From Rhabdophis nuchalis (lineage: Eukaryota > Chordata > Lepidosauria > Squamata > Natricidae), in the NCBI GenBank assembly GCA_039707465.1, contig CM077647.1, positions 117,616,610-117,680,609 of the forward strand: 64,000 nt of DNA, read 5' to 3'. The notes under the pieces are model-generated. The model did not search any database. It saw only the letters and a list, made by a program, of their open reading frames with translations, and was not told where the DNA came from. Shown piece by piece: positions 53,701 to 64,000 of the stretch. Positions within the stretch are counted from its first letter, which is position 1; the number at the start of each line of letters is the position of its first letter. The position numbers and the translations under genes were made by a program.

Positions 53701-56700
53701 GTGTATGTGGCATATCCTTTTTAGAATCTAAGATGTGATGTAAAAAAGGAATAGTGTAAAGCTTTAGATTATTCAAATATAAACTAACATTATGTATTTA
53801 TTTATGCCTGTATAAAGCTCCTCACTAGGCCTACCCTACCCAGTAACAAACTCTTTTTATTATTACATTTCTAACTGATATAAATAATATAGTAAACGAA
53901 TAACTGCAAATCTGTTAGATTTTATTTTATTAGAACCATTTTCATTAAAATCAAAAAAGAATGAAGGGGAAAATAAAAAGCCTACTTTTCTACAGTTTAA
54001 AATAATAATAGTAGTATATCATACTATTCAATTTTTAAACAATGAGTTAAACCTATATTATACAAATACGGAAATAAAAGGTATAAATGTATTACAGTGT
54101 CATTTTAAAATAGAACAATAGACTGTTCAGGCAAGTATTTTAAAAATCAATAAAATAATTTCATGACCAATAAAACACATATCAATTAGTTATTTCTAAT
54201 TAATGGTCGAAACCTTTTTAAAATGGTGCCATTAAAAATGGTGCTGCATAATCAACAAGAATGGGTGGCCATCACTAGGAAAAAAACCACCAATCTCTGA
54301 TACTTGATTTTTTGATTAAGAATTTAGATTATTTACCTTAAAGAGAAGCTAATATGTGTATTTGCTGGCAGTAATCTTAAAGTTCTGGCAAGATCATATG
54401 GGCAAGAGTTGTTTAAAAAATATTGTATTTTATGGTTTTTTCTGTATTCACATGCTACCCAGAATCCATTGCAGTTGGGTGGTCAACACATTTAAACAAA
54501 TAAAAATAAACTTGTATAGAATGGAAGGGACATGGTGGCTCAGTGGCTAAGACACTAGGCTTGTCGATCAGAAGGTTGGCAGTTAAGCAGTTTGAATCCC
54601 TAGCGTGGCGTAATAGTGAGCTCCCGTTGCTTGTCCAAGCTTCTGCCAACCTAGCAGTTCGAAAGCATGTAAAAATGCAAGTAGAAAAATAGGAACCACC
54701 TTTGGTGGGAAGGTTCCATGCGCCTTTGACATTTAGTCATGCTGGCCACATGACGTGTTCAGTCAGCACTGGCTCTTCAGCTTTGAAACGGAGATGAGTA
54801 CCGCCCTCTAGAGTTAGGAACGACTAGCACATATATGTGAGGGGAATCTTTACCTTATAGAATTGATGTATTATATCTGGACTATCAGCTTCCAGTAAAC
54901 ATCTTTAAGCAGATCTATTTCCCAAAAACCTAAGTTTCCAGGCTCTCTTCAAAAGCAACCTTATACAGAATGTATTCAAAAGTTCTCTTTTCAAGTACAC
55001 GTATGTTTGAGGCTCAAATCTCATTCCTTAAGTAAATTTGCAGTTACACTATTAACTCAGAATGAAAAAAGGTACCAGCAAATATTGCTGAGTTTTAAAG
55101 AATTTTCAATCTGTGGATTTGGTTGAACCTACCAGCTGTTGTTTTAAGGGTGGAATGGAATCACGATGTCCATATACTAGACTTGGGTTGTACAGGCTGA
55201 AAAGAACAGGATAGAATACTTTCTTTCCTAGAAATAAGAGTTGGAAAAAATATGGTCATTCTCTGCTAAATCTGCTTTTGAATATTTTGAAGAAGGTAGA
55301 TTTCAGAGTAATGAGTAGATGTAGACACAGTAAGAGAAATTATGTTTCTGTAGGAAACCATCTAAATGCTACATTTTAAAATACATTTAAGTAAGAGAGA
55401 ATTGAAAGTATGATTTACACATTAACACCTGTATGTGTGCTTTTGTGCCACTGTTGAGTTCTAGGAACCGCCTAGCAAAGTCCCTGCAATTTTCTTGGTA
55501 ACAATTCAGAAATGCCTTGCCATGATCTCCTTCTTAAGGTTGAGAGAGAATGACTGGCCAAGGTCATCCAGATGACTTCATACCTAAGATGAGACTAGAA
55601 GTTGTGATTTTCTGGTTTCTATAACATTGCTCTACACTAAATGGCTCTAAATAACACACATTTCTTCTAAAATTAAAGAGGGTTCTAGCTTTTGCAGCAG
55701 ATCTCCTACATGCACATATACGCAAAGTCCCACAGCTCCACAGTCCTTAAAATTAAATTTTCATCCATATTTACGTTTTATTATGCCTTAGCTTGCTGTA
55801 TTTCCAGTATGGACTTATGGGATTGGGATTTTCCTCAAAGGTGCTTTTTCAAAAGTTAACTGGATTGTTTTTCCTTAAGGAAAAGTTGTGATGGTGGGGG
55901 GATGGAAAGATAGGCACTGACAATTGTGTCTGAATGGTGGTGGGATGGAAGTACCTTGTTTCCCCAAAAATAAGACAGTTTGACCCCCGAAATAAGCGCT
56001 TGGCCTTATTTTCGGGGAGGTCTTATTTTTATTATTATTTGTTATAAAGTTTTATAATTTTTTTCATTTTCATAACAAATAACACATGTATACTGTAACA
56101 TAACCAACATTATTTTATATTATTAAATATTTACATCAATTTGTCTTACCATCAACCCCCAAAAATGATTATTGGCTCTTCTGCTTTCCATGCACATTTG
56201 TATCTTGTCCATCACTTTCTTCTCCCTCTTATCCTCCTCTTCCCTCCCTCCTTTCTTCTCTCTGTCATACTTCTCTTCTCTACTTCCCCTTCCTCTCTCC
56301 TTCTCCTCTCTCCCCTTTCCATTCCTTTTCTCTCCTCCTCTCCCTCCCTCTCCTAACCCTCTCTTCTCTTTACTCTCTTCCACATTCTTCATCTCATTTA
56401 CTTGGTGTATTTCAGCCTCCGAGCAAACTCCATTTTATGTTTATGGTGTTTATAATTTCATTTCAATAAACATCTTTAATTTTAACATATTTCCAGGGAG
56501 GCCTTGCTATTTTTGAGGTGCAGGAGACGGTGAGTATGGTCACTTCATGGCTGCTGTTGTGTTACAATATTTTCGGGGAGGGCTTATTTTAGCACATGCG
56601 CTCAAAAGCTCGATTGGGCTTATTATATCCAGGGAGGTCTTATTTTGGAGGAAACAGGGTATCATTATCCCTTCCCCTCTGTTGAGAGAGGACTGCTCAA

Positions 56701-59700
56701 TGTTAACATAAATGGCTTCTTTTATTCCTCTGTGAAACCAATGATCCTCTCTATCCAAAATGTGGATTTTGCTATCTTCAAGTGACCTTTAATGGACTGC
56801 TGAATTTTGTCCTTACGAGTTTGATCTCTTATGTTGTGCCATGCACTTGTGAAATGGTTCTTTTCCTTCACTAATATACACATGGCACATGTCTCACTGT
56901 ATTGTATTGCATATATCACATCACACTCAATTTGTGTCTAGGTTTTTCTATCCTTGGGGTGGACAAGCTTCTGCCTTAGTGTGTTCTTGGGTTGAAAGTT
57001 TACATGTGTGTTGAAAATTCTCCTGAGCTTTTCAGATATTCCTGCAACTTATGGAATGGCAACATTGCTACATTTATTGTTCTATTGTAATGGAGGAGCT
57101 CCTGCTAAATCTTTTTCTGGATTTAGGCTTATTTTCTAATTTAGTTTTCAGCCAGACCTAGGAAATGTTTCAAAGACAAAAGGAAACATGGACTCAGTTG
57201 TTTGCATTTAAAAAAAAAATGAAAATCACTTGAGAAGGGAACTTTCCAAATTGTATCTCAAAATTTGATGTTCATAGATTTCAGATGTCTCTGCCTATTT
57301 ACTTGGATCAACAGGTACATATTTTTCTTTAACTGTTTCAATGATTGAATCACTCAGAATAACTTCCATCCTCCCTCATTATTACAATGATTATCATATT
57401 TATAGGAAAGAATACTTTCCATGATCATTACAGATTATGGTTATATGCATTGTCTAATTTTTGAAATATATACAGGATAAATTAACTGAGCTTTCAGATT
57501 ATATTTACAGTTTTGCTAGAGGGAGCTGGCAGACTTCTGAAGGAATATATCTATGAATTATCTTCAATGTTAAAAAGAATAACAAACTGCTTATGGTGCA
57601 AATTAAATTTCTGTCCATCATATCATGAATGAATGACTGTACCTGGTTGTGTGTTTAATCTACATGTGTTCAGAAATTCCGTTGTGAAATATATATCCAC
57701 GTCACAGAAAAAAAGTACAACATTGGTTCCTTTCCAAAATCTTGCACCCACATCCAGACCTTTCCCCCTGGAGAATACTTCATCCAGCTGAATAAATGTG
57801 TAATTTCTGAAATTAGCTGATCTGTAAAGAAAACATATATTTAAGTTTTATCTGCCTTTAACCAGTTACCATTTGTACACAATTTTTTATTCTAAGAAAA
57901 ACAGAGTCTTAGTGATAAATACATTTATCATGACTGACTCTTATGGACCTGACCCAGGTAATTCAGGGCCCCACACACGAGAGAGGACACACACTGGATT
58001 TGATTTTTGTCTCTGGTCAGTGGATGAGTGATCTTGGCATAGGGGAGTTAGCCATTATACCCCTGTCATGGTCGGATCACTCACTTCTCCGGCTCGACTT
58101 TCCTACCGCTACACTCCACTGTGGGGAGGCGGAACCTACAACTCCTAGATGGTTCCGCCCCAGGCGCCTGATGGACCCGGAAAGGTTCCAGACGGAGCTT
58201 GAGCCACTACCTGCAACCCTGACCCGCGCCCCGACAGAGGACCTAGTGGCGGCATGGAGTACCGCAGCCACTGGGGCCTTGGATCGGGTTGCGCCCTTGC
58301 GGCCTCTCATGTGGTGTTGAATCACCCAGGCTCCTTGGTTCACCGAAGAGTTGTGGGTGATGAAACGCCATAAGAGATGCCTAGAGAGGAAATGGAGATC
58401 CACACAGTCTGAATCTGACCAAACACAGGTGAGAGCCCATTTGAGGACTTACCTTGTGGCAATAAGAGTGGCCAAACGTCATCATTGTGCCACTCTCATC
58501 GCATCCGCAGATAACCGCCCTGCCGCCCTGTTTGGGGTGACCCGCTCCCTCCTTCAACAGAGGCCGCGGGAAGTCCCTCTACAGGGTAGAGCAGAGGAAT
58601 TTGGAGAATATCTGCTCAGATTCAAAGCGAGTTGGCCTCCATTGAAAGTAGTCTGGAGGGATTACCCGAGGCAGGTCTTGAGACAAGTTTGTGGGAGGAG
58701 TTTGACTCTGTTATTTCCGAAGACATGGACAGGTTACGTAGGCGACTGAGAGCCACCACATGTTTATTGGACCCGTGTCCCTCCTGGCTTATACTGGCAT
58801 CCTGGGAGGTTACACGAGGCTAGCTCCAGGAGATAGTGAATGCTTCTTTGAGTGAGGGGATCTTGCCTGCCGTCTTGAAAGAGGCGGTGGTGAGGCCCCT
58901 CCTCAAGAAGCCTTCCCTGGACCCAGCATTGTTAGTAAATTATCGTCCCGTCTCCAACCTTCACTTCCTGGCGAAGGTTGTAGAGAGTGTGGTGGCTCAA
59001 CAGTTTCCTCGGCACCTGGAGGAAATGGTCTATCTGGACTCGCGCCAGTCCGGCTTCCGGCCCGGACACAGCACTGAGACGGCATTGTCGCGTTGGTAGA
59101 TGATCTCTAGAGGGCCAGAGATGGGGGCTGTTCTTCCATCCTGGTCCTATTAGACCTCTCGGCGGCTTTCAATACCATCGACCATGGTATCCTATTGCAT
59201 TGACTGGAGGGGTTGGGGGTGAGGGGCACCGTTCTACGGTGGTTCTCCTCCTACCTCTCCGGTCGATCGAAATTTGTGTTGGCAGGAGGGCAGAGGTCGA
59301 CCTTGAGACCCCTCACATGTGGGGTGCTTCAGGGGTCGGTCCTCTCGCAGCTCCTGTTCAACACATATATGAAACCGCTGGGTGAGATCATCCGTGGTTT
59401 TGGGGTAGAATACCACCTGTACACTGATGACACGCAGCTGTACGTATCTACCCCAAACCACCCCAATGATGCCGTCGAAGTGATGTCCCAGTGTCTAGAA
59501 GCCGTGCGGGAAGGAACAGACTCAGACTCAACCCGTCCAAGACCGAGTGGCTGTGGTTTCCGGCGTCCCGGTACAACCAGTTTATTCCATCACTGGCCAT
59601 TGGGGGTGAACATCTAGCCATGGAAGATCAAGTGACGGCCGTGGCCAGGGGGGCGTTCTACCTTATTGGATCGGGGAGCCCTTCGCACAGTCACTCATGC

Positions 59701-61607
59701 ACTCGTGACATCCCGTCTAGACTATTGCAACGCTCTCTACATGGGGCTTCCCTTGAGGTGCACCCGAAGACTACAGCTAGTCCAGAACGCAGCCGCGTGG
59801 GCAGTCCTGGGAGCCTCTAGGTTCTCCCACGTAACACCACTCCTGCGCGAACTGCAATGGCTGCCTGTGGCCTTTTGGGTGCGCTTCAAGGTGTTGATTA
59901 CCATCTTTAAAGCGCTCCATGGCACGGGACCTAGTTACTTGCGGGATCGCATTCTGCCTCATACATTCTTGCGGCCGATTCGCTCCCACAGAGAGGGACT
60001 TCTCCGGGTGCCGTCCACTAGGCAGTGCCAGCGGGCGATGTCCAGGGGAAGGGCCTTCTCTGTGGTGGGCCCGACCCTCTGGAACGACCTACCCCCCGAA
60101 CGTAGAACAACCACAGACCTCCGCTCCTTCCGCCAAAAGTTAAAAACTTACTTCTTTCATCAAGCCGGCCTGGCCTAATCTATCCTATCCTAGGCTGTAG
60201 TATAAATTTAAATTGTTTTAATAGGGATTGTAGGGAAATAGTGTTAAGGGTTTTAAAGGTTTTAAGATTTTAAAATTTTAGTGCAGGGTAAATTATTTAA
60301 TTTGATTTTAAATATTATATTGTTGTATTTATAAATATGCTTTTAAAGTCCTGTGCACCGCCCCGAGTCCCTCCGGGGAGAGGGTGCGGTCTATAAATCA
60401 AATAAAAAAATAAAAAAATACGCAGGAAAGGAAAGGAAATTCTCCATCTAATGACTTGGGCCTTCATTTAGCTCTATTGCATGCTACCCAGAGTCACTTA
60501 TTTGTGAGACATGCAGCTATATAAATTGATTTAATAAATAAGTACAATAAAAATAAATGCCTTACTGTGATATATTAGTTGGTTTTAATGCCACATTTTA
60601 ATTTATAGTAAGCAACAAGCTCTGTTAGTTGCCAAAATTTCCTCTTGAACTGCCTCAGTGATATTCAGTTGAAGGAAAATATGATCAAATCAACTGGCTA
60701 TTGAAATATGGGGTTTCAGCCAAACTTCTTAGAGCAATGAAGTGAAATCTGTAGAGGTTGTTTGTTCCTGTTGATTGCAATAGATATAATCTAACAATGG
60801 TTTAGTGTGGACTCATTCCATTATTACTGGAAAAGGTAGATGGGCTTAAGAATTTATTGAAAAATCTGTTGTATAAACTGCAGTATAATGGAAGTTCTGT
60901 AAAACAGAGATAAATCAATAGGACAGCCTGCCATCTTGTGGCTGTTCCAAGTTCCAAGACAAAGAAAAAGGAGATAATGCCTTTTGAATTAAAAACATTA
61001 ACTGGACAATGTATTTTGGTGAAAATAGATGAAGGGATATGGTTCTTCCAGATTCTAATTAATGTTATAGGCGGGGGGGGGGGGGGGAAGGTAATTAAGA
61101 TTTTATTTTGTCAGTGCAGGACAAACTATCAGAATGATGATGGTTTGTCAGTAACAATTTTGAGAAGAATTTTGCTTATAGCATTTCCAATATTGTTTAA
61201 GGATACTTCTAAGCCCACACAGATTGCTCAATAATACTTTTCTGTTCAGAGGTGATGAGAATTACAAGGCAAAGATTTCAACAATAGGACTTCCAGATTA
61301 TTCTGAGACTCGCCACTTCTTTTTTTTAAATATTAACTGTTAATGAGAGGAGTAGAATGGGAAATCCATCTTTTCATTTTATTTTGGTTTCTAAATTAAA
61401 AATGACATTAAGTCAAATGTTTTTCTCACTTGGATATGTTTTCTAGGATTCCTTTGACTTTGCTCATTTGTTCACTTCCAAAGTACACTACAGTCAGGTG
61501 AATTCGTCCATCTTGCTGCATAGCCACCTCTCTAAAATAAATATCAAGTGGAGGATAATAAGCATATTTTCTTACAACTTTAATTTGGAACTCCTTATAT
61601 ATCCACA
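50444..61607 (-). CDS. CSGALNACT1: CSGALNACT1 gene, last five coding exons (C-terminal 271 residues)
   Basis: In transcript order the exons are 61607-61430, 57821-57643, 55227-55133, 53170-53089 and 50727-50444, all with AG/GT boundaries and agreeing phases. The family enzyme is a type II Golgi membrane protein that adds the first GalNAc to the glycosaminoglycan linker and extends chondroitin chains, using UDP-GalNAc and a divalent metal. The window covers the catalytic half of a protein that is about 532 residues in human. Visible motifs are the DxD-type 'FFCDVDIYF' and the 'WGGEDV' acceptor-site motif. The membrane anchor and stem exons lie to the right of position 64000. The gene is convergent with SH2D4A, about 4.8 kb stop to stop. 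CSGALNACT2 is the alternative paralogue, but the synteny and C-terminus favour CSGALNACT1. Confidence 0.93.
51085..51360. repeat. Dispersed 'cttaatgacc' family copy
   Basis: Phrases caagtcctcaaagttgcaac, agtcacatgacatcatgctt and atttagtgactgaatcagaa place it with 1705-2110 and 5478-6030. It lies in the last CSGALNACT1 intron. Confidence 0.55.
51361..53088. other. CSGALNACT1 last intron, AT-rich part
   Basis: A/T-rich DNA. The stretch at 51950-52700 is dense in A-rich words that resemble decayed LINE, but no peptide can be read with confidence. Confidence 0.35.
53089..53170 (-). CDS. CSGALNACT1: CSGALNACT1 coding exon (fourth of five in window)
   Basis: The minus strand acceptor tttcttccag precedes 53170 and the donor ttg/gtaagac follows 53089. 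The 82-bp exon goes from phase 0 to phase 1. It encodes '[20 protein letters not shown]' and 'RSDYINI'. It is nearly identical to the mammalian '[20 protein letters not shown]' block. Confidence 0.96.
53171..54520. other. CSGALNACT1 intron, no recognised elements
   Basis: AT-rich intronic DNA. Nothing beyond simple sequence can be supported. Confidence 0.4.
54524..54855 (+). mobile_element. Sauria-type SINE, full length
   Basis: The tRNA-like head is catggtggctcagtggctaa and then gtttgaatccctagcg. The body has ttctgccaacctagcagttc and gcatgtaaaaatgcaagtag. It ends gggaatctttacctta. Short flanking tatagaat matches (54515-54522 and 54856 onward) suggest a target duplication. Confidence 0.85.
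55133..55227 (-). CDS. CSGALNACT1: CSGALNACT1 coding exon (third of five in window)
   Basis: The minus strand acceptor cttatttctag precedes 55227 and the donor cagctg/gtaggt follows 55133; phase 1 to 0. It encodes '[20 protein letters not shown]' and '[12 protein letters not shown]', matching the mammalian '[19 protein letters not shown]' segment. Confidence 0.96.
55954..56659. mobile_element. TA-flanked non-autonomous DNA element with internal pyrimidine tract
   Basis: The left end ccttgtttccccaaaaataa and right end tattttggaggaaacaggg are inverted termini, with TA on both sides (55952-55953 and 56660-56661). Internal repeats of the terminal word (cggggaggtcttattttt at 56014, cggggagggcttattttag at 56574, cagggaggtcttattttgg at 56630) show subterminal duplication. 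A CT-rich tract of about 150 bases occupies 56210-56362. No transposase was found. Confidence 0.7.
57643..57821 (-). CDS. CSGALNACT1: CSGALNACT1 coding exon with DxD motif (second of five in window)
   Basis: The minus strand acceptor ttttctttacag precedes 57821 and the donor caaccag/gtacag follows 57643. It is 179 bp with phase 2 in and 1 out. It encodes '[20 protein letters not shown]', '[20 protein letters not shown]' and '[19 protein letters not shown]'. 'CDVD' is the metal- and UDP-sugar-binding DxD motif. The join with the upstream exon gives 'ENISK/SANF'. Confidence 0.97.
57930..60418 (+). mobile_element. Long L2 LINE (endonuclease end through 3' terminus)
   Basis: Plus-strand fragments in order: endonuclease C-terminus ('[17 protein letters not shown]', '[12 protein letters not shown]'), a linker, the RT with '[20 protein letters not shown]', '[18 protein letters not shown]', '[20 protein letters not shown]' and catalytic 'YTDDTQLYV', then the C-terminal '[17 protein letters not shown]' and '[17 protein letters not shown]'. 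Frameshifts and stops near 58318, 59097 and 59500-59660 inactivate it. The 3' end is caccgccccgagtccctccg and an A-rich tail. It begins about 110 bp upstream of a CSGALNACT1 exon, antisense to the gene. Confidence 0.9.
60420..61425. other. CSGALNACT1 intron, no recognised elements
   Basis: Intronic DNA with a (g)n run at about 61072-61087. No exon or repeat boundary is supported. Confidence 0.4.
61430..61607 (-). CDS. CSGALNACT1: CSGALNACT1 coding exon (first of five in window)
   Basis: The minus strand donor tccaa/gtgagaa follows 61430. It encodes '[20 protein letters not shown]', '[20 protein letters not shown]' and '[18 protein letters not shown]', similar to the mammalian 'LHVTVVYFG' and 'VKGILENTSK' segment. 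The 5' boundary is set at gtgcag/tg (61608) because an in-frame TAA lies just upstream. The pyrimidine tract there is weak, so an acceptor a few bases further in (atataag/gag) cannot be excluded. Confidence 0.88.
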
Positions 61608-61856
61608 CTGCACCTTAACCTTCATTAATTGACTTATCTTTATCTGTACTTACAAAGCAGGTACCGTATTTATCGGCGTATAACACGCACTTTTCCCCCC
61701 TGAAAATAGGGGGCAAATGATGTATGCGTGTTATACGCCGATATGCGCGTTATACGCCGATATAAGGTTACATGGACCCGGGAACCGTAAGTCCTCCGCG
61801 TTCTCAAGGTGGCTGCGCTGTCTTCTTTTTCCCTCAGCGAAGCGCCGCGGCCGTCT

Positions 61857-61858
<2 letters not shown>

Positions 61859-61891
<33 letters not shown>

Positions 61892-62718
61892 CGGGCAGGC
61901 AGGAAAGCAAGCAAGGCGGCTGGAGGAGGGGAAGGAGGAGGAGATGATGGCCCCGGAGGCACGGAGCTCTTCCCCGCGGTGGGCGCCTCCTCCGCTGGCA
62001 GATAGAGCAAGGTCGAGGGGCTTCCCCCCTTTCCCCACTTCCCGGCTGTTTCGCCGCCGCCACCGCCGCCAGTTCCAGCAGCAGCAGCAGCAGGAGGAGG
62101 AGAAGTAGGAGGAGATGACGGGCACGGAGGCACGGAGCTCTTCCCCGCGGAAGAGGAAAGAGCCACCGAGTCAGTGAATGAGTCTGGGAAGCCAGAGATA
62201 GCAAAAAGAAAAAGAAAAAGAAAAAAGGAGGGTGGAAGAAAACTGATCCGGACTCTTGTTAGCGAGAGGGAAAAAGAAAAGAAAAAAAAGAGCGCTCACA
62301 AGGGGAAAAGCATTCAAGGAAGAGTTGGCGAGAGAGGTTTAAGAGAATCTTCACGTTGTCCTCGAGAAATTCAGGGATTTAAAGTTTAGGGTCGCCAAAC
62401 TGCTCTTTGCTTTCCTCCCACCCCGCCACATCTTTTCGATGGCTGTAATATCTTCTGGCTGTTTTTAATTTCATCTGTCTCCCCCCCCTCCCCTCCCCGG
62501 GAAGAGGGAGGGAGAAAGAGCAGCTTTTCTTGGGTCGAATTTATTTTTCTTCCACCGAAGGGGGCATGTCCATCGGTTCTTCTGACAGCTTTCCCCCCCT
62601 CTTGCTCCTACAAGGAAGCCAACCCGAGGATAATCTTGAAATACACCAGTTCCCCCGGATTTGCTGCTGCGGGTGCCTCCTTCTGCGCTGGCTTCTCCCC
62701 TTTCCCCACTTCCCGGCT
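61859..62718 (+). repeat. Left arm of giant foldback
   Basis: This is the reverse complement of about 62767-63630. It runs from the (tc)n tract through ggcgggcaggcaggaaagca, the cagcagcagcagcagg triplets, agaaaaagaaaaagaaaaaa and tttccccacttcccggct at the centre. Small indels against the right arm are visible near the (ct)n tract and the gga-rich segments. Confidence 0.85.
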
Positions 62719-62766
62719 GTTTTGCCGCCGCCGCCGCCCCTCGGCGAGCTCCCGAGGTTTGGAAAG

Positions 62767-63630
62767 AGCCGGGAAGTGGGGAAAGGGGAGAAGCCAGCGC
62801 AGAAGGAGGCGCCCGCAGCAGCAAATCCGGGGGAACTGGTGTATTTCAAGATTATCCTCGGGTTGGCTTCCTTGTAGGAGCAAGAGGGGGGGAAAGCTGT
62901 CAGAAGAACCGATGGACATGCCCCCTTCGGTGGAAGAAAAATAAATTCGACCCAAGAAAAGCTGCTCTTTCTCCCTCCCTCTTCCCGGGGAGGGGAGGGG
63001 GGGGAGACAGATGAAATTAAAAACAGCCAGAAGATATTACAGCCATCGAAAAGATGTGGCGGGGTGGGAGGAAAGCAAAGAGCAGTTCGGCGACCCTAAA
63101 CTTTAAATCCCTGAATTTCTCGAGGACAACGTGAAGATTCTCTTAAACCTCTCTCGCCAACTCTTCCTTGAATGCTTTTCCCCTTGCGAGCGCTCTTTTT
63201 TTTCTTTTCTTTTTCCCTCTCGCTAACAAGAGTCCGGATCAGTTTTCTTCCACCCTCCTTTTTTCTTTTTCTTTTTCTTTTTGCTATCTCTGGCTTCCCA
63301 GACTCATTCACTGACTCGGTGGCTCTTTCCTCTTCCGCGGGGAAGAGCTCCGTGCCTCCGTGCCCGTCATCTCCTCCTACTTCTCCTCCTCCTCCTGCTG
63401 CTGCTGCTGGAACCGGCGGCGGCGGCGGCGGCGAAACAGCCGGGAAGTGGGGAAAGGGGGGAAGCCCCTCGACTTTGCTCTATCTGCTAGCGGAGAAGGA
63501 GGCGCCCACCGCGGGGAAGAGCTCCGTGCCTCCGGGGCCGTCATCTCCTCCTCCTTCCCCTCCTCCTCCTCCAGCCGCCTTGCTTGCTTTCCTGCCTGCC
63601 CGCCAGAGAGAGAGTGAGAGAGAGAGAGAG
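62767..63630 (-). repeat. Right arm of giant foldback
   Basis: The arm starts agccgggaagtggggaaagg at the centre and mirrors the left arm outward to cgggcaggc.. / (ga)n. Beyond 63635 it is followed by a (gggagga)n purine run and about 300 bp of AT-rich sequence that has no mirror on the left. The two sides of the element are therefore not fully symmetrical. Confidence 0.85.
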
Positions 63631-64000
63631 AGAGAGAGGGAGGGAGGGAGGGAGGGAGGAAGGAAGGAAGGGAATCAGAATCTGACAGACACAGAGAGAA
63701 TGACAAAGAGAGACAGGAAGGGAGGGGATAGCGATTTCTGAGTAAACTTTTGTAAAAACAGAATATCCAAGTTTCTTTGTTAAAACAGTTGCTTTTACTG
63801 TCCTTTTACATTATTTACCTTATAAGTGGTAATAATATTAATTTAAAAAAGTTCTGAGCTACCCTTATTTTGCTTCAAAGTTCTTTATTTGAAATTTAAT
63901 TTTTTTTCCTGAAATTTCCCTCTTAAAATGAAGGTGCGTGTTATACGCCTGTGCGTGTTATACGCCGATAAATACGGTATGTAAAGCATTTTAGGTTTTG

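Larger units (their letters stand above)
61664..63977. mobile_element. Giant foldback DNA element with mariner-like termini
   Basis: The outer termini are ccgtatttatcggcgtataa / cacgcac on the left and the inverse gtgcg..ttatacgccgataa / atacgg on the right, each flanked by TA (61662-61663 and 63978-63979). Inside, two arms at about 61859-62718 and 62767-63630 are near-identical reverse complements about a centre at 62742.5. The spacer is 48 bases and itself contains a small cctcgg..ccgagg hairpin. The arms are GC-rich and carry (CT)n/(GA)n, GCC/GGC and CAG/CTG short triplets. No transposase is visible. Total 2,314 bp, in a CSGALNACT1 intron. Confidence 0.85.

Noticed and set aside
61670..63741. 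Several 100-190-codon open frames in the GC-rich foldback
   Set aside because: They appear as mirror pairs on both strands (for example 62471-62824 minus and 62661-63014 plus) and consist of low-complexity Ser/Pro/Arg/Glu. They follow from base composition and symmetry rather than from coding.

Overview
The window is vertebrate nuclear DNA, most likely from a squamate reptile and probably a snake. Introns are large, with consensus splice sites and AT-rich flanks. The repeats are typical of squamates: tRNA-headed SINEs with a Bov-B-like 'acctttacc' tail (Sauria SINE type), CR1, L2, L1 and R4-like LINE pieces, many small hAT- and mariner-like elements, and long (ACCT)n-rich arrays. There is no bacterial, plasmid or viral gene content. 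The species call is inferred from repeat types only.

Two protein-coding genes are supported, in convergent (tail-to-tail) order. SH2D4A lies on the + strand. Nine coding exons from 14503 to 45667 join with matching phases into a 452-residue SH2-domain adaptor, close to the roughly 454 residues of the human protein. CSGALNACT1 lies on the - strand. Its last five coding exons, from 61607 down to 50444, encode the C-terminal 271 residues of the chondroitin N-acetylgalactosaminyltransferase, and the 5' exons lie beyond the right edge. As I recall it, the same pair is adjacent and convergent on human 8p21.3, so the block looks orthologous.

Layout: 1-14.4 kb is upstream or non-coding DNA with L2, CR1, MITEs, a dispersed element carrying a minisatellite, and a foldback. 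14.5-45.7 kb is SH2D4A; its introns hold an L1 ORF2 piece, an ORF1-bearing L1 piece, a target-site-duplication-flanked ORF1-only L1-type element (28156-30189), two more minisatellite-bearing elements, an R4-like LINE split by an L2 insertion, and CR1. 45.7-50.4 kb is the intergenic gap, with a SINE, an L2 tail, a possible alternative terminal exon and a second foldback. 50.4-61.6 kb is the 3' part of CSGALNACT1, with a frameshifted but long L2 (57.9-60.4 kb). 61.66-63.98 kb is a GC-rich foldback element of about 2.3 kb, with arms near 0.86 kb and mariner-like ends.

The two genes are not functionally coupled as far as the sequence shows: SH2D4A is a cytosolic signalling adaptor and CSGALNACT1 is a Golgi enzyme. 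The most unusual items are the giant foldback, the ORF1-only retroelement with an exact 17-bp target-site duplication, and the three elements that each carry an expanded 'ACCT / TACTGTATTTCTCCC' array.
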